The notes below the pieces were generated by a model, which was not told where the DNA came from, made no database searches, and worked only from the letters and a program-made list of their open reading frames with translations. Shown here piece after piece: positions 52,541 to 61,940 of a DNA stretch of 64,000 nt. Position numbers and translations under genes: made by a program. The stretch is from Sinorhizobium mexicanum (GTDB taxonomy: Bacteria > Pseudomonadota > Alphaproteobacteria > Rhizobiales > Rhizobiaceae). Location: NCBI RefSeq assembly GCF_013488225.1, contig NZ_CP041239.1, positions 1 through 64,000 on the forward strand, given 5' to 3'. The stretch's first letter is position 1. Each line of letters starts with the position of its first letter.

Positions 52541-53731
52541 TCATTCGACTGTAATCAATGCCTGCCCGTCGCGTGCGATTGGCTGACCCCGCTTGAGCAC
52601 AAGCTTGCGCTTGGGACGGGCCGCGACTGCTTCCGGGATCGTCTCGGCATCGATCAGCACCAGATCCGCATGGGCGCCCTCGTGGAGTCCGTAGCTTTCG
52701 AGTTTCAGCACGTCGGCGCCCCCCTGTGTGCAGACGTGCAAGGCGTATTCGACGTCGCTATCATTGCGGAAATTGTTGCGCAGGCCGATGAACAACGCGC
52801 GCTCGAGCATGTCGAGATTCCCGTAGGGACCCCAGGTATCGCGAATCCCGTCAGAGCCGGCGCACAGGCGGACGCCGGCTCGGCGCAGTTCGTCCGCGGC
52901 TGGAGCGGGCCAACCAGCCGGCGCCGTCGTAGCGATCGCGATGTCTTCGCGGGCCAACTGCTCCACCAAGGCATTGACGCGCAAACGATCGGTCATGCCA
53001 AGGCAAAAGGCGTGGCTGACTGTCACCTTGCCCCGCATGCCGAGCGCGCGCGTGCGCTCGATGATCAGCTCCAACGAAAACGCGCCGAGGGCATCGGGCT
53101 CATGCAGGTGAATGTCGATCGGTTTGCCGTGCTTCTCTGCAAGACCGAAGACCGCATCGAGCTGCCCCTTCGGATCCCGGTCGATGCCGCAGGGGTCGAG
53201 GCCGCCGACGACGTCGGCGCCGGCGGCAAGCGCTGCGTCCATGAGTTCCAAGGTGCCCGGACGGATCATCATGCCGGACTGCGGAAAGGCGACGATTTCC
53301 ATGTCGACGACATCGCGAAAATGCTGTCGCGTCTCTGCCACGCCCTCGAAACACCAGAGCTTCTGGTCGGTGTCCACGTCCACATGACTGCGGATGGCAG
53401 TGGTGCCATGCGACGCGGCAAGGGCTACCTGCCGGGCCGATTGGCGGCGAGGATCGATGTCGAGTTCGCGGCGCAGCCGGCGCTCGGTCGATATTTTGTC
53501 CTCGAGAGTAGGCCCGGCCTGGTGGGCGTGCCATCCCATGCCCCACAGGGATTTGTCGAGATGCGCATGCGCCTCGACAAACCCTGGAATAGCGATCGCG
53601 CCGTTCCCGTCTTCCACTTTGACGTTCTCGGGTTCGCCGCTCCCAATCGAGGCAATTCGTCCGTCGCGAATCAGGATGTTCGTAGCTGCGCCGCCAAAGG
53701 GTCGAATATTTTTGAGTAGGAGTCCTGACAT
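52541..53731 (-). CDS. Cytosine-deaminase-like amidohydrolase
   Basis: This 396-aa metal-dependent hydrolase of the CodA/amidohydrolase superfamily has H55-A-H57 in EAHAHLDKS, DIHLHEPDALGAF with two further His, HAFCL and D in GSDGIRDTW. All metal ligands appear present. CodA-like enzymes deaminate cytosine or related heterocycles. Together with the neighbouring racemase-like and flavin-reductase genes, a cyclic amidine or amide is likely, but the exact substrate is open. It begins 12 nt after the flavin-reductase gene ends. Confidence 0.88.
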   Translation of the reverse strand: MSGLLLKNIRPFGGAATNILIRDGRIASIGSGEPENVKVEDGNGAIAIPGFVEAHAHLDKSLWGMGWHAHQAGPTLEDKISTERRLRRELDIDPRRQSARQVALAASHGTTAIRSHVDVDTDQKLWCFEGVAETRQHFRDVVDMEIVAFPQSGMMIRPGTLELMDAALAAGADVVGGLDPCGIDRDPKGQLDAVFGLAEKHGKPIDIHLHEPDALGAFSLELIIERTRALGMRGKVTVSHAFCLGMTDRLRVNALVEQLAREDIAIATTAPAGWPAPAADELRRAGVRLCAGSDGIRDTWGPYGNLDMLERALFIGLRNNFRNDSDVEYALHVCTQGGADVLKLESYGLHEGAHADLVLIDAETIPEAVAARPKRKLVLKRGQPIARDGQALITVE

Positions 53732-53742
53732 CTGAGCGCCGC

Positions 53743-54465
53743 CTAGCGTTCGAGTTTCTGAAGGGAGTGGTTTCCATCCTGGTCCGACGGGGTGCCGATC
53801 TCGGTAGCGCGGCTCTTGACAGGCGTCGGCTCGCCATAACCCGCAGCGATGTCGTGGTGAGCAAGTTCGGCGGGCTTCTTCAGCACAAACTGGCTGTCGG
53901 CAACGATGTAGTTGTCAGCATGCAGGCGCGCGATTGGCTGGTAGACCTCAGGAAGCACATAGCGACCACGTTCGTCTAGGCACTCGTCGCGCACATACAT
54001 CTGCACGACTTCGCCGATGACGATCGTGCGGCGGCCGTAGTCGAGAATTTGCGAGACGCGGCATTCCATGGCGCAGGGCGATTCCTTGATGCGGGACGCC
54101 GCCACCTTGAGCGATGGCACGCTCGTCAGCCCTGAAACTGCGATCTCATCGACATCGCTGGGGAAATTGATGCCGGTGACAATCATCTCCTTGGCGATCG
54201 CCATGTCGACCATGTGGACGACGAATTCACCCGAGCGGCGGATATTGGCCACCGTGTCCTTCGAACTGCCGTCCGGCCGGGTTTGCATGCCGAGGATCAG
54301 CAGCGGCGGATCGTGGGAGAATACGTTGAAGAAGCTCATTGGAGCGGCGTTGTTGCGGCCGTGCTCGTCAACGGTGGTGACGAGCGCGATCGGCCGCGGC
54401 CCAACGAAGCTGCACAAGAGGCGGTAGCGGTCCTTTTCCGGGAGTTCGGCAAAATCGAAATCCAT
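53743..54465 (-). CDS. Flavin-reductase-family protein
   Basis: This 240-aa protein shows the flavin-reductase-like split barrel: FVGPRPIALVTTVDEHGRNNAAPMSF, FNVFSHDPPLLILGM and TVANIRRSGEFVVHMVD. It would use NAD(P)H to reduce FMN or FAD, or reduce a substrate directly. In catabolic operons it often supplies reduced flavin to a monooxygenase, but none is visible here. The start is ATG 54465, and it begins 2 nt after the preceding stop. Confidence 0.87.
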   Translation of the reverse strand: MDFDFAELPEKDRYRLLCSFVGPRPIALVTTVDEHGRNNAAPMSFFNVFSHDPPLLILGMQTRPDGSSKDTVANIRRSGEFVVHMVDMAIAKEMIVTGINFPSDVDEIAVSGLTSVPSLKVAASRIKESPCAMECRVSQILDYGRRTIVIGEVVQMYVRDECLDERGRYVLPEVYQPIARLHADNYIVADSQFVLKKPAELAHHDIAAGYGEPTPVKSRATEIGTPSDQDGNHSLQKLER

Positions 54466-54467
54466 GG

Positions 54468-55253
54468 CTAGCTCCGTTCGGCTGCAGTGCGGCCGGCAAG
54501 TTGATGATCGATGCCCCGGACCAGGGCGGCTGGAGCATACTCGGCAAGCTTTCCGGCGTAGGATTTTGGCAGCGGAAACGCCAGATCTCCGATCTTCGAG
54601 GTGCGCAGTCCCATCCCCACAATGGCCTCGGCGAACTTTACTGCGGCGGCCACACCATCGACGACGGGAAGGCCGAGCCTTTCCTGCAGGTGCTTCGCCA
54701 GATTCGACATGCCGGCGCACCCGAGAACGATGGCTTCCGCCTGGTCATCGCGAACGGCCTTCTCGCACTCGGCAAATATGACGGCGCGCGCGCTTGAATC
54801 GGGGTTTTCGAGTTCGAGCACGGGTACGTCGGTGGCGCGCACCCGGCGGCAATGGTTCTGCATGCCGTAGCTGCGAACCAGGTGCTCCGACATGATCCGT
54901 GTACGCTCAAGCGTGGTCACGATGGAAAAGCTGGTCGCCAAAAAAGTTGCCGCGTGCATTGCGGCCTCGGCGACCCCCAAGACAGGCGACGCAGTAATTT
55001 CACGCGCAGCGAGGAGTCCCGGATCGCCAAAGCAGGCTATGACATAGGCGTCGGCCGGCACTCCTCCCCGTATCTCGTCGATCACCCCCATCACGCTGAG
55101 GGCCTCGTCGTAGTGCCCTTCGATCGATGCTGCGCCTGAGCGAGACGTCGCAAGGACAATCTCGCTATCAGCCGCTGCGACCTTACGAGCGGTATGCCCC
55201 ATGAGCTCCGTCATGGCCGCAGTCGTGTTTGGATTTATCAGTTTGATGAGCAT
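54468..55253 (-). CDS. Asp/Glu/hydantoin racemase-family protein
   Basis: This 261-aa protein has MLIKLINPNTTAAMTELM at the N-terminus, CFGDPGLLAAREI around the first catalytic Cys and VLGCAGM around the second, matching the two-cysteine racemase mechanism. Hydantoin racemases, maleate isomerases and arylmalonate decarboxylases share this fold. ATG 55253 has GAGG upstream, and the extra ten codons of the open frame lie in the intergenic promoter. It is the first gene of the leftward catabolic operon. Confidence 0.85.
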   Translation of the reverse strand: MLIKLINPNTTAAMTELMGHTARKVAAADSEIVLATSRSGAASIEGHYDEALSVMGVIDEIRGGVPADAYVIACFGDPGLLAAREITASPVLGVAEAAMHAATFLATSFSIVTTLERTRIMSEHLVRSYGMQNHCRRVRATDVPVLELENPDSSARAVIFAECEKAVRDDQAEAIVLGCAGMSNLAKHLQERLGLPVVDGVAAAVKFAEAIVGMGLRTSKIGDLAFPLPKSYAGKLAEYAPAALVRGIDHQLAGRTAAERS

Positions 55254-55570
55254 TTGGACCTCGTTGTATACAATTAGTAACACAATTAAATGCGATGTCT
55301 ACAAAGCAATCTCATAGTCTCGTGCAGCATGAACATGCTGCTGGGCGCCTTTCCTCGCTTTTGTGGCGCAAAACGACCGCTGCGCTCGATGTCATCCTTC
55401 ATACTCCGCCACTCCTCACGCGGCTTCGAGGGTTTCGTCAAACAAAAATAAAATACAATCTTGACCATGGATTGTATACATGAGACAGTGGACTTGTCTA
55501 TACAAGAACGGCGCTAAAAAAGCCGAGGTGATCGACGCGCCGGGGAGCATTAAAAGAGGAGGAGCATCGC
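55254..55570. promoter_or_regulatory. Divergent catabolic promoter region
   Basis: This 317-bp AT-richer region lies between the leftward racemase operon and the rightward ABC operon. TTGTATACAA (55264-55273) sits 10 bp before the racemase start. ATTGTATACAT (55471-55481) lies about 90 bp before the binding-protein gene, and both contain TTGTATACA. Such symmetric TTGTATACAA sites suit GntR/FCD dimers. No gene is present. Confidence 0.65.
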
Positions 55571-57148
55571 ATGTCAGTGAACAGACGTACCTTCCTGCAG
55601 GGAGCAGGCGGCGCCGTGGCGTTGGCCTTGGCGCAGGGCGCATTGTCGAAGATTGCCTACGCACAGGGTGCGTCGGGCACTTTGCGGGTCGCCATCGCAA
55701 AACCAGCCGGCAACCTCGACCCGCAGAGCCACTACGCGATTTGGGCCATCCAGGACCTCATGTTCGAGCCGCTTGTGAAGTACGGCAAGGGCGGCCAGAT
55801 CGAGCCGTGCCTGGCAACCGATTGGAAGATAGAGGACGGCGGCAAGACGCTGCATCTGACGCTGCGCCAGGGCGTCATGTTCCAGGACGGCACCAAGTTC
55901 GATGCCGCCGCGTGCAAATGGAACCTCGAACGCTGGATGGGGCTCGACCAGTTCAGTTGGATGAACTGCTCGAAGCACTTCCAGTCACTGGACGTCGTCG
56001 ACGACTACCATATCACCCTGCATTTCAAGGACCCGGTCCTCGCGCTCATGCAGGAGCTCTCCTACACCCGGCCGACGCGCTTCCTTTCGCCCAAATCAGT
56101 TGGTGCCGACGGTAAGTTCAAGGAGCCGGTGGGCACCGGGCCTTGGGTTCAGGTCAGTGCGGACGACAGCCAGAGCGTCTTCGAGCACTTTGATGGCTAT
56201 TGGGGCGACAAACCGACCTATGAGCGCCTCGAGGCCAAGGTCATCCCCGATGCACGGTCGCGAGTTGCGGCATTGCGCTCCGGCGAAATCGACCTGATCG
56301 GTGGATTCTGGATTGCGCCCTTGACCCCGGAAGAGGGCAAGCAGCTCGAGGCGGCCGGCGTCAACGTCGTCGTCGATCCGGGCAACGTCACGCTGGTGAT
56401 GGCGTTCAATCCCGACCGCGCCGAGGCGCTCAAGGATCCGCAGGTGCGCAAGGCGGTCAGCATCGGCATCGATCGCGCGGCTATCTCCAAGGTGCTCTAC
56501 CATGGCTACGCGAAGCCCGCCGGCAACATGTTCTCGGGCGCCTTGCCCTATGCCGGAACGCAATATGACCCGCCCGTGCGCGATGCTGCGGCCGCATCGG
56601 CGCTGCTCGAAAAGGCCGGTTGGACGGGAAGCCCCATCCGATCCAAGAACGGCAAGCCGTTGACGCTCGAACTGGTCGTCAGCCCGGACGCTGTGCCGGG
56701 GTCGCGTGTGATCGCCGAAGTCATCCAGTCCGAAATGAAGGAGATTGGCATCGATCTCGTGATCCGCTCGGTCGACCATGCCTCCAAGCACACCGACATG
56801 CTGGAGCAGAAGTACGATCTCGGCTTCTTCCTGACCTATGGTGCTCCCTACGATCCGTTCGGCTCCATCGTGGGCCTGTGCCTGTCGACCTTCCACAACG
56901 ATGTCGAGGGCAAGCTGGTCACCGATCCAGTCAATCTCGATCCGTTGATCAATGCGGCGACGGCCGCGACCGGAGATCAGATCCAGCCGACGATTCAGAA
57001 GGTCTACGACTGGCTGCGCGACAACGACGCGATCGCGCCACTGGTCTACGTGCCGAGCATCTGGGCGCACTCCAAGCGGATCCAGGGCTTCACTAGTCCA
57101 GTGACCGAATACGACATGCCGTACGAAAACATCGTCTTGGCCGAATAA
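55571..57148 (+). CDS. Family-5 solute-binding protein (Tat signal)
   Basis: This 525-aa ABC binding protein of the dipeptide/oligopeptide class has an RRTFLQ Tat motif at residues 5-10 and a cleavage region near AYAQG. The mature part begins TLRVAIAKPAGNLDPQ, with FEPLVKY, the family-5 signature (DGTKFDAAACKWNLERW) and NPDRAEALKDPQVRKA. GAGGAG precedes ATG 55571. It captures the transporter's substrate in the periplasm. A paralogue lies at 61941. Confidence 0.92.
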   Translation: MSVNRRTFLQGAGGAVALALAQGALSKIAYAQGASGTLRVAIAKPAGNLDPQSHYAIWAIQDLMFEPLVKYGKGGQIEPCLATDWKIEDGGKTLHLTLRQGVMFQDGTKFDAAACKWNLERWMGLDQFSWMNCSKHFQSLDVVDDYHITLHFKDPVLALMQELSYTRPTRFLSPKSVGADGKFKEPVGTGPWVQVSADDSQSVFEHFDGYWGDKPTYERLEAKVIPDARSRVAALRSGEIDLIGGFWIAPLTPEEGKQLEAAGVNVVVDPGNVTLVMAFNPDRAEALKDPQVRKAVSIGIDRAAISKVLYHGYAKPAGNMFSGALPYAGTQYDPPVRDAAAASALLEKAGWTGSPIRSKNGKPLTLELVVSPDAVPGSRVIAEVIQSEMKEIGIDLVIRSVDHASKHTDMLEQKYDLGFFLTYGAPYDPFGSIVGLCLSTFHNDVEGKLVTDPVNLDPLINAATAATGDQIQPTIQKVYDWLRDNDAIAPLVYVPSIWAHSKRIQGFTSPVTEYDMPYENIVLAE

Positions 57149-57160
57149 CAGGAGGGTGCC

Positions 57161-58096
57161 TTGATCCACTTCATCAGCAAGCGGCTGAAGCATTCCCTGG
57201 TCCTTTTGTTCCTGGCGTCCGTGGTCTGCTTCACACTCGTGGTGTCGGCACCCGGCAATGTTGCCGTCCTGATCGCCGAGCTTCGGGGGGCCGTCGCCAC
57301 ACCCGGTTATGTCGAACAGGTTGCCGAAGAGATTGGACTGAACAAGCCACTGCTGATGCGCTACGTGGATTGGCTTGGTGACGCTGTTCGCGGGGACTTC
57401 GGCATCTCCTATAGAACCGGACAGGACGTCAGCGCGGACCTCGCGAACCGGATGTTCGTGACGGGAATCTTGATTGCGGGCTCGGCTGCGATCGCCACTC
57501 TGATCAGCCTGGCTTTGGGGTTCCTTGGTGCCTTCTGGCCCTACAAACTGCCGGACCGCGTTTCGCGCGGTCTGGCGCTCCTTGGCGCATCGACACCGAC
57601 TTTCTTCGTCGGCGCGCTGATGATCTACGCCTTCTCCGTCACCTTCCAACTCCTGCCGTCGTTCGGTTTCGCCGGCCCGAAAAGCTGGATTCTGCCATGG
57701 CTCACCGTCGCCGTTCTGCCGGCCGCCGTCCTCAGTCGCGTCGTGCGGGTTGGGTTGGAGGAGGCTATGGCCAGCCCCTTTGTTTTGACCGCCAAAAGCA
57801 AGGGTCTCGGTCGCACCGCTATATTGTTTCGCGAGGCGCTACCCAACATCACGCCCCTCTTCATCAATGCGCTCGGCACCCAAGTCGGCTTGATGACTGC
57901 GACCGCCATCATCGTCGAGCCGCTGTTCGCCTGGCAGGGCCTGGGAGACTATTTCCTGGCCGGCGTGCGTTTCCGCGATTTCATGGTGGTGCAGGCGTGC
58001 CTGCTCATCTTTCTCACCTTCTTCATCGTGGTGAATCTGATCGTCGATCTGGCGGTTCTGCTGACCGATCCACGCATCCGCCGCCAATGGAGCTGA
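57161..58096 (+). CDS. DppB-type ABC permease
   Basis: This 311-aa permease starts at TTG 57161 behind GGAGGG. It has the DppB N-terminal helix (LKHSLVLLFLASVVCFTLVV), a conserved periplasmic loop (EEIGLNKPLLMRYVDWLGD), about six transmembrane helices and an EAA-like segment (LNKEAL-type region near LPNITPLFINALGTQ). It forms the transmembrane channel with the next gene. The stop overlaps that gene's ribosome-binding site. Confidence 0.92.
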   Translation: MIHFISKRLKHSLVLLFLASVVCFTLVVSAPGNVAVLIAELRGAVATPGYVEQVAEEIGLNKPLLMRYVDWLGDAVRGDFGISYRTGQDVSADLANRMFVTGILIAGSAAIATLISLALGFLGAFWPYKLPDRVSRGLALLGASTPTFFVGALMIYAFSVTFQLLPSFGFAGPKSWILPWLTVAVLPAAVLSRVVRVGLEEAMASPFVLTAKSKGLGRTAILFREALPNITPLFINALGTQVGLMTATAIIVEPLFAWQGLGDYFLAGVRFRDFMVVQACLLIFLTFFIVVNLIVDLAVLLTDPRIRRQWS

Positions 58097-58098
58097 TC

Positions 58099-58995
58099 AT
58101 GAACATGCTCAAAGTTATTCTGGCCCGATTGAACAAGATGCCGCGCGCGGCGCTGATCACCATCGGCCTATTCGTTGCCCTTGGCACCTTCGCGCCCTGG
58201 CTGGCCCCGCAGGATCCGAGTGCTCAAAACCTTCTGGACGCGGGCATGGGGCCAAGTGCCGCGCATTGGCTGGGAACCGACAACCTCGGCCGCGACACTT
58301 TCAGCCGACTGATCATTGCCGCGAACACATCGCTGATCAGTGTTGGCTCGGTGCTCATCATTGCGATGACGATCGGCATCGCAATGGGAACGATCGCCGG
58401 CTACCACCGCGGCTGGGTGGACGATCTCTTGATGCGCATCGTCGACGTCGGCCTCTCCATCCCGAGCCTGATCATCGCGCTTGCGGTGATCGGCATCGTT
58501 GGTCCGGGCTACTGGACTATGGTGCTCGCACTGGCGCTCGCCTGGTGGCCCATGAGCGGTCGCATAAGCCGTGCGGTTGCCGTCAGCATCATGAGCAAGC
58601 CGCATATCGAGGCGTTGCGTGTGCTGGGTGCCAGCCCCTGGCGCATCTATTTCGGCCATCTTCTCCCCGGCACGATCGGTTCGGTGATGGTCTATGCGAC
58701 GGCAGACGCCGGCACGGCCGCCCTGGCGGTCGCGACGCTGAGCTTCCTTGGACTCGGCATTCAGCCGCCGACGCCAGAGTGGGGCCAGATGCTTGTGGAC
58801 GCATTGCCCTATCTCGAATCTGATCCGCGCCAGGTTCTCCTGCCTGGGCTTGCGCTCACGGCAGCCGTCATCGGCTTCAACACTCTCGGCGAATCCATCG
58901 CGCTCAACCGCATACCGAAACCCCTCACGAGGCGCATGCTTACAGCGCGTCGGCTTGAGGTCGTAAGCTGGAGCAAGGAGAATCCCGATGCGTGA
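58099..58995 (+). CDS. DppC-type ABC permease
   Basis: This 298-aa permease has an N-terminal DppC domain (DPSAQNLLDAG, HWLGTDNLGRDTFSRLI) and an EAA loop region EALRVLGASPWRIYFGHLLPG. GGAG at 58089-58092 lies 6 nt before ATG 58099. The frame is open further upstream, but that is inside dppB. A basic C-terminal tail (RRMLTARRLEVVSWSKENPDA) reads into the start of the next gene. Confidence 0.92.
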   Translation: MNMLKVILARLNKMPRAALITIGLFVALGTFAPWLAPQDPSAQNLLDAGMGPSAAHWLGTDNLGRDTFSRLIIAANTSLISVGSVLIIAMTIGIAMGTIAGYHRGWVDDLLMRIVDVGLSIPSLIIALAVIGIVGPGYWTMVLALALAWWPMSGRISRAVAVSIMSKPHIEALRVLGASPWRIYFGHLLPGTIGSVMVYATADAGTAALAVATLSFLGLGIQPPTPEWGQMLVDALPYLESDPRQVLLPGLALTAAVIGFNTLGESIALNRIPKPLTRRMLTARRLEVVSWSKENPDA

Positions 58996-59983
58996 CGAAC
59001 CGCTCCTGAACGTTAGCAATCTGACCGTTAGTTTGTTGACTGCGAAATCGGCGGTCCGCCCCGTCGACGGTGTCAGCTACTCGGTCCGGCAGGGCGAATG
59101 TCTCGCCATCGTCGGCGAAAGCGGCAGCGGCAAGACGGTGATGAACTTCGCGCCGCTCGGCTTGATGCCGACCGGTGTGACGACAATGCTGTCTGGCTCC
59201 GTCAAGCTCGAGGGGCGCGAATTGATCGGCTTGCCCGAGGCCGAAATCCAGAAGCTCCGCGGCAAGTCGGTCGGCTTCATCTTCCAGGATCCGATGAGCG
59301 CCCTCAACCCGGTACGCCGGATCGGGCGTCAGATTGCCGAAATGGCCGAGCTGCATCTCAACATGACGCCCAAGGCGGCCGAGGCTCGCGCCCTTGAGCT
59401 CGTAAAGCTCGTTGGCATTTCCGACCCTATGGCACGGCTCCGGCAATATCCGCACGAGCTTTCCGGCGGACTGCGACAGCGCATCGTCATCGCCATTGCG
59501 CTTGCGGGCGAGCCGAAGCTCTTGATCGCCGACGAGCCGACGACCGCGCTCGATGTGACGGTTCAGGCGCAGATCTTGCGGCTGCTGAAGGACGTACAGA
59601 GTCGTCTCAACATGGGGATGGTGCTGATCACCCACGACATGGGCGTGGTCGCGGGAGCGGCGGACAATATCGTCGTCATGTATGCTGCCCGCCCCGCCGA
59701 ATGCGGCCCCGTCGACAAGGTCCTGGTGAACCCCCGTCATCCGTACACCAAGGGCCTGATCAACGCGATACCGAGGCGGGAAGACCCGATCGGTTCCGAA
59801 TTCCGTGGGCTTCCGGGCGTGCCGCCGACGCTCGGCGCCCCGATCAAGGGCTGTGCCTTCGCACCGCGCTGCGAACTCGCCGTGGCCGCGTGCTCGCATA
59901 ACCGACCGGCAATGGTGCCGACTGGTGACGGCAATGTTTCTGTGGCCTGCTCGGTCGTCAATCAAGGAAAGGCTGCGGCATGA
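58988..59983 (+). CDS. DppD-type ABC ATPase
   Basis: This 331-aa nucleotide-binding protein has Walker A GESGSGKT at about 41-48, signature LSGGLRQR at about 160, Walker B LLIADEPTTALD and an H-loop THDMGV. A C-terminal oligopeptide-transporter domain contains CAFAPRCELAVAAC, with cysteines that in some relatives bind Fe-S. It starts inside the end of dppC. Confidence 0.92.
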   Translation: MRDEPLLNVSNLTVSLLTAKSAVRPVDGVSYSVRQGECLAIVGESGSGKTVMNFAPLGLMPTGVTTMLSGSVKLEGRELIGLPEAEIQKLRGKSVGFIFQDPMSALNPVRRIGRQIAEMAELHLNMTPKAAEARALELVKLVGISDPMARLRQYPHELSGGLRQRIVIAIALAGEPKLLIADEPTTALDVTVQAQILRLLKDVQSRLNMGMVLITHDMGVVAGAADNIVVMYAARPAECGPVDKVLVNPRHPYTKGLINAIPRREDPIGSEFRGLPGVPPTLGAPIKGCAFAPRCELAVAACSHNRPAMVPTGDGNVSVACSVVNQGKAAA

Positions 59984-60975
59984 CGAACTCACCTGTACTC
60001 AAGGTCGAAAACCTTCAGACCCGCTTCAAAAGCGTACAGCGGGGTAAATTCATCCATGCAGTCGACGACGTTTCGATCGAGCTTTATCCGGGAGAGATTG
60101 TCGGCCTTGTTGGCGAATCCGGTTGCGGAAAGTCGACGCTCGGCCGAACTATCGTAGGACTCGAGAAGGCAAGCGCCGGGCGCGTTTTGCTCGACGGAGT
60201 TGACCTCAGCACTCTCTCAGGCGCAGCACTACGCAAAAGCCGCCGGGCACTGCAATATGTGTTCCAGGATCCCTATTCGTGTCTGAACGATCGCCAGACG
60301 GTCGGTGAAGCCATCGATGAAGCCCTGCTCATCGACGGACTCAGCTCGCACGCTGAGCGTGATCGCCGTACCAAGGAGCTGCTGGATCAGGTCGGCCTTG
60401 CAACCTCCGTCAAGGACCGGCACACACGCGAGCTCTCGGGCGGCCAGCGTCAGCGCGTTGCGATTGCCCGGTCGCTTGCTGTCAATCCAAGAGTGCTGAT
60501 CTGCGACGAGCCGGTGAGCGCCCTGGATCTCTCCATTCGGGCGCAGGTGATGAACCTGTTCCTGCGGCTGCAGAAGGACCTGGGGGTGGCGTGCCTGTTC
60601 ATCGCCCACGATCTTGCCCTGGTGCGACAGGCGGCCTCACGGGTCTATGTGATGTATCTCGGCAAGATCGTGGAGCAGGGACCCTCCCAGGAGCTTTACG
60701 ACCATCCGAGCCATCCTTACTCGCAGATGCTGCTGGCGTCGGTTCCAGAGGTGGATCCGCGCGTCGAGAAGCTCCGCAATGGGCCGCTGCTGGTGGGGGA
60801 GGTGCCGAGTCCGACGAATCCGCCCTCCGGCTGCAGGTTCAGGACCCGCTGCCCTCTTGCCGTCGAGAACTGCTCTCAGAAGATGCCGGCGGTGCACGGC
60901 CTCTCATCCGGCCACAGTGCCGCTTGCCTATTCGCCTCCGAGCTTCACGAAGGTCGGCGTTCTGCACTTCACTGA
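59980..60975 (+). CDS. DppF-type ABC ATPase
   Basis: This 331-aa protein has Walker A GESGCGKST, signature LSGGQRQR, Walker B VLICDEPVSALD and the oligopeptide C-terminal region with CRFRTRCPLAVENC. It starts by a 4-nt ATGA overlap with dppD and ends the five-gene operon. Only the two ATPases with both permeases and the binding protein make a complete importer. Confidence 0.92.
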   Translation: MTNSPVLKVENLQTRFKSVQRGKFIHAVDDVSIELYPGEIVGLVGESGCGKSTLGRTIVGLEKASAGRVLLDGVDLSTLSGAALRKSRRALQYVFQDPYSCLNDRQTVGEAIDEALLIDGLSSHAERDRRTKELLDQVGLATSVKDRHTRELSGGQRQRVAIARSLAVNPRVLICDEPVSALDLSIRAQVMNLFLRLQKDLGVACLFIAHDLALVRQAASRVYVMYLGKIVEQGPSQELYDHPSHPYSQMLLASVPEVDPRVEKLRNGPLLVGEVPSPTNPPSGCRFRTRCPLAVENCSQKMPAVHGLSSGHSAACLFASELHEGRRSALH

Positions 60976-61192
60976 AGAAGCGGGTCGCCGTGATTTTTGG
61001 GGAGTGCCCGCGAACGGCGCTCAGGAAACTCGCGGGAGGGTCAGCAGGGCCGAGTTCGATGCGCTCCTGGGCGGATCCATGGCCGAACGCTTGCGGAAAA
61101 TCCGGAGAGGTTGGGAAGTGCCTCGGTGGCAATTTTCGACGCGAATCCCGGAGAAGTTCCCCTGCGGGAAGTCGCGCCGCTTCCCGCTAATT

Positions 61193-61222
61193 CGCCCGGT
61201 GCCAAGGCACCGGGCGTTTTCT
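61193..61222 (+). terminator. Strong rho-independent terminator
   Basis: CGCCCGGTGCC (61193-61203) and GGCACCGGGCG (61206-61216) form a perfect 11-bp stem with an AA loop, followed by TTTTC. It lies about 220 bp after the dppF-type stop codon and isolates the first importer operon from the second. Confidence 0.85.
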
Positions 61223-61940
61223 CACATGCGCCCCGTGGCGATCTGCCCCGCGAGGCGAACCGTCGGCAAATCACGTTACAGCCTGCTCAGGCGGTCCCAT
61301 GTGCTTAAAGCAGCTACAAGCACCTCCGATGCCTCACTCGATGATGCCGGGTGACCCTAGCTGACCATCGACCACTGGTATGCACGCCCGTCCTCGACCT
61401 GGAGAAGACTGCGCCGGGGCTGATGAGCTCGTCCTGATCAGGAACAGCACGACCCTCGTCAGCCTCTTCTTGGATCTTGGTGAAGCCGGTGACATCGCGT
61501 CCTGAACAAACGGAGTGTCGTACGGAAGAGACCAGAGATGGTTTCTTGCATCCGTGTTGATGTCCGCAACGGGGACAAACCGTGCCATTCGTCGTGTCCC
61601 AAGCTATGACCGCATAGGGTCGATCTTGGCGGTTCAGACCGTGTCGCAGTAGCGACCTATTCCCCCGTGTGGTCAGGTTCGACAACCTGCGACGATCGTT
61701 AACGGGTTGCCGAGCCGGACTTAAGACCCCACGCCATATGACGCGGCCAGACCTCCCTTGCGCTGCCATTTGATGTTCTCTTTCTGTATGTGCTCATAAC
61801 TTTTGCATATGAACTCTCCCTCATTTCATATTGGAACGCGTCTAAACGCGCTGGCATGTTTCCTGCGTCGAGAGTTTCGCGGTCGATGGGGGCGGCCCTT
61901 CGAGGCCTCTCCACGCTAGACAAGTAAAAAGAGGGTGAAC
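61223..61940. promoter_or_regulatory. Promoter region of second importer, no gene
   Basis: Several overlapping short frames have no domain. The 61800-61835 part carries ATATGAA (61807-61813) and TTCATAT (61825-61831), perfect inverted arms 11 bp apart, a possible operator. The GAGGG ribosome-binding site of the second binding-protein gene ends the region. Confidence 0.5.

Noticed and set aside
52496..53719. 407-aa plus-strand frame
   Set aside because: Antisense to the amidohydrolase, whose metal ligands are intact.
56096..57649. 517-aa open frame on the minus strand
   Set aside because: It is antisense to the binding-protein and permease genes. Its product is low in pattern, and high GC with phase-3 G/C creates long shadow frames.
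61223..61940. A gene between the two importers
   Set aside because: Best frame (151 aa, minus) has no domain and crosses the promoter; a regulator would be expected but is not visible.
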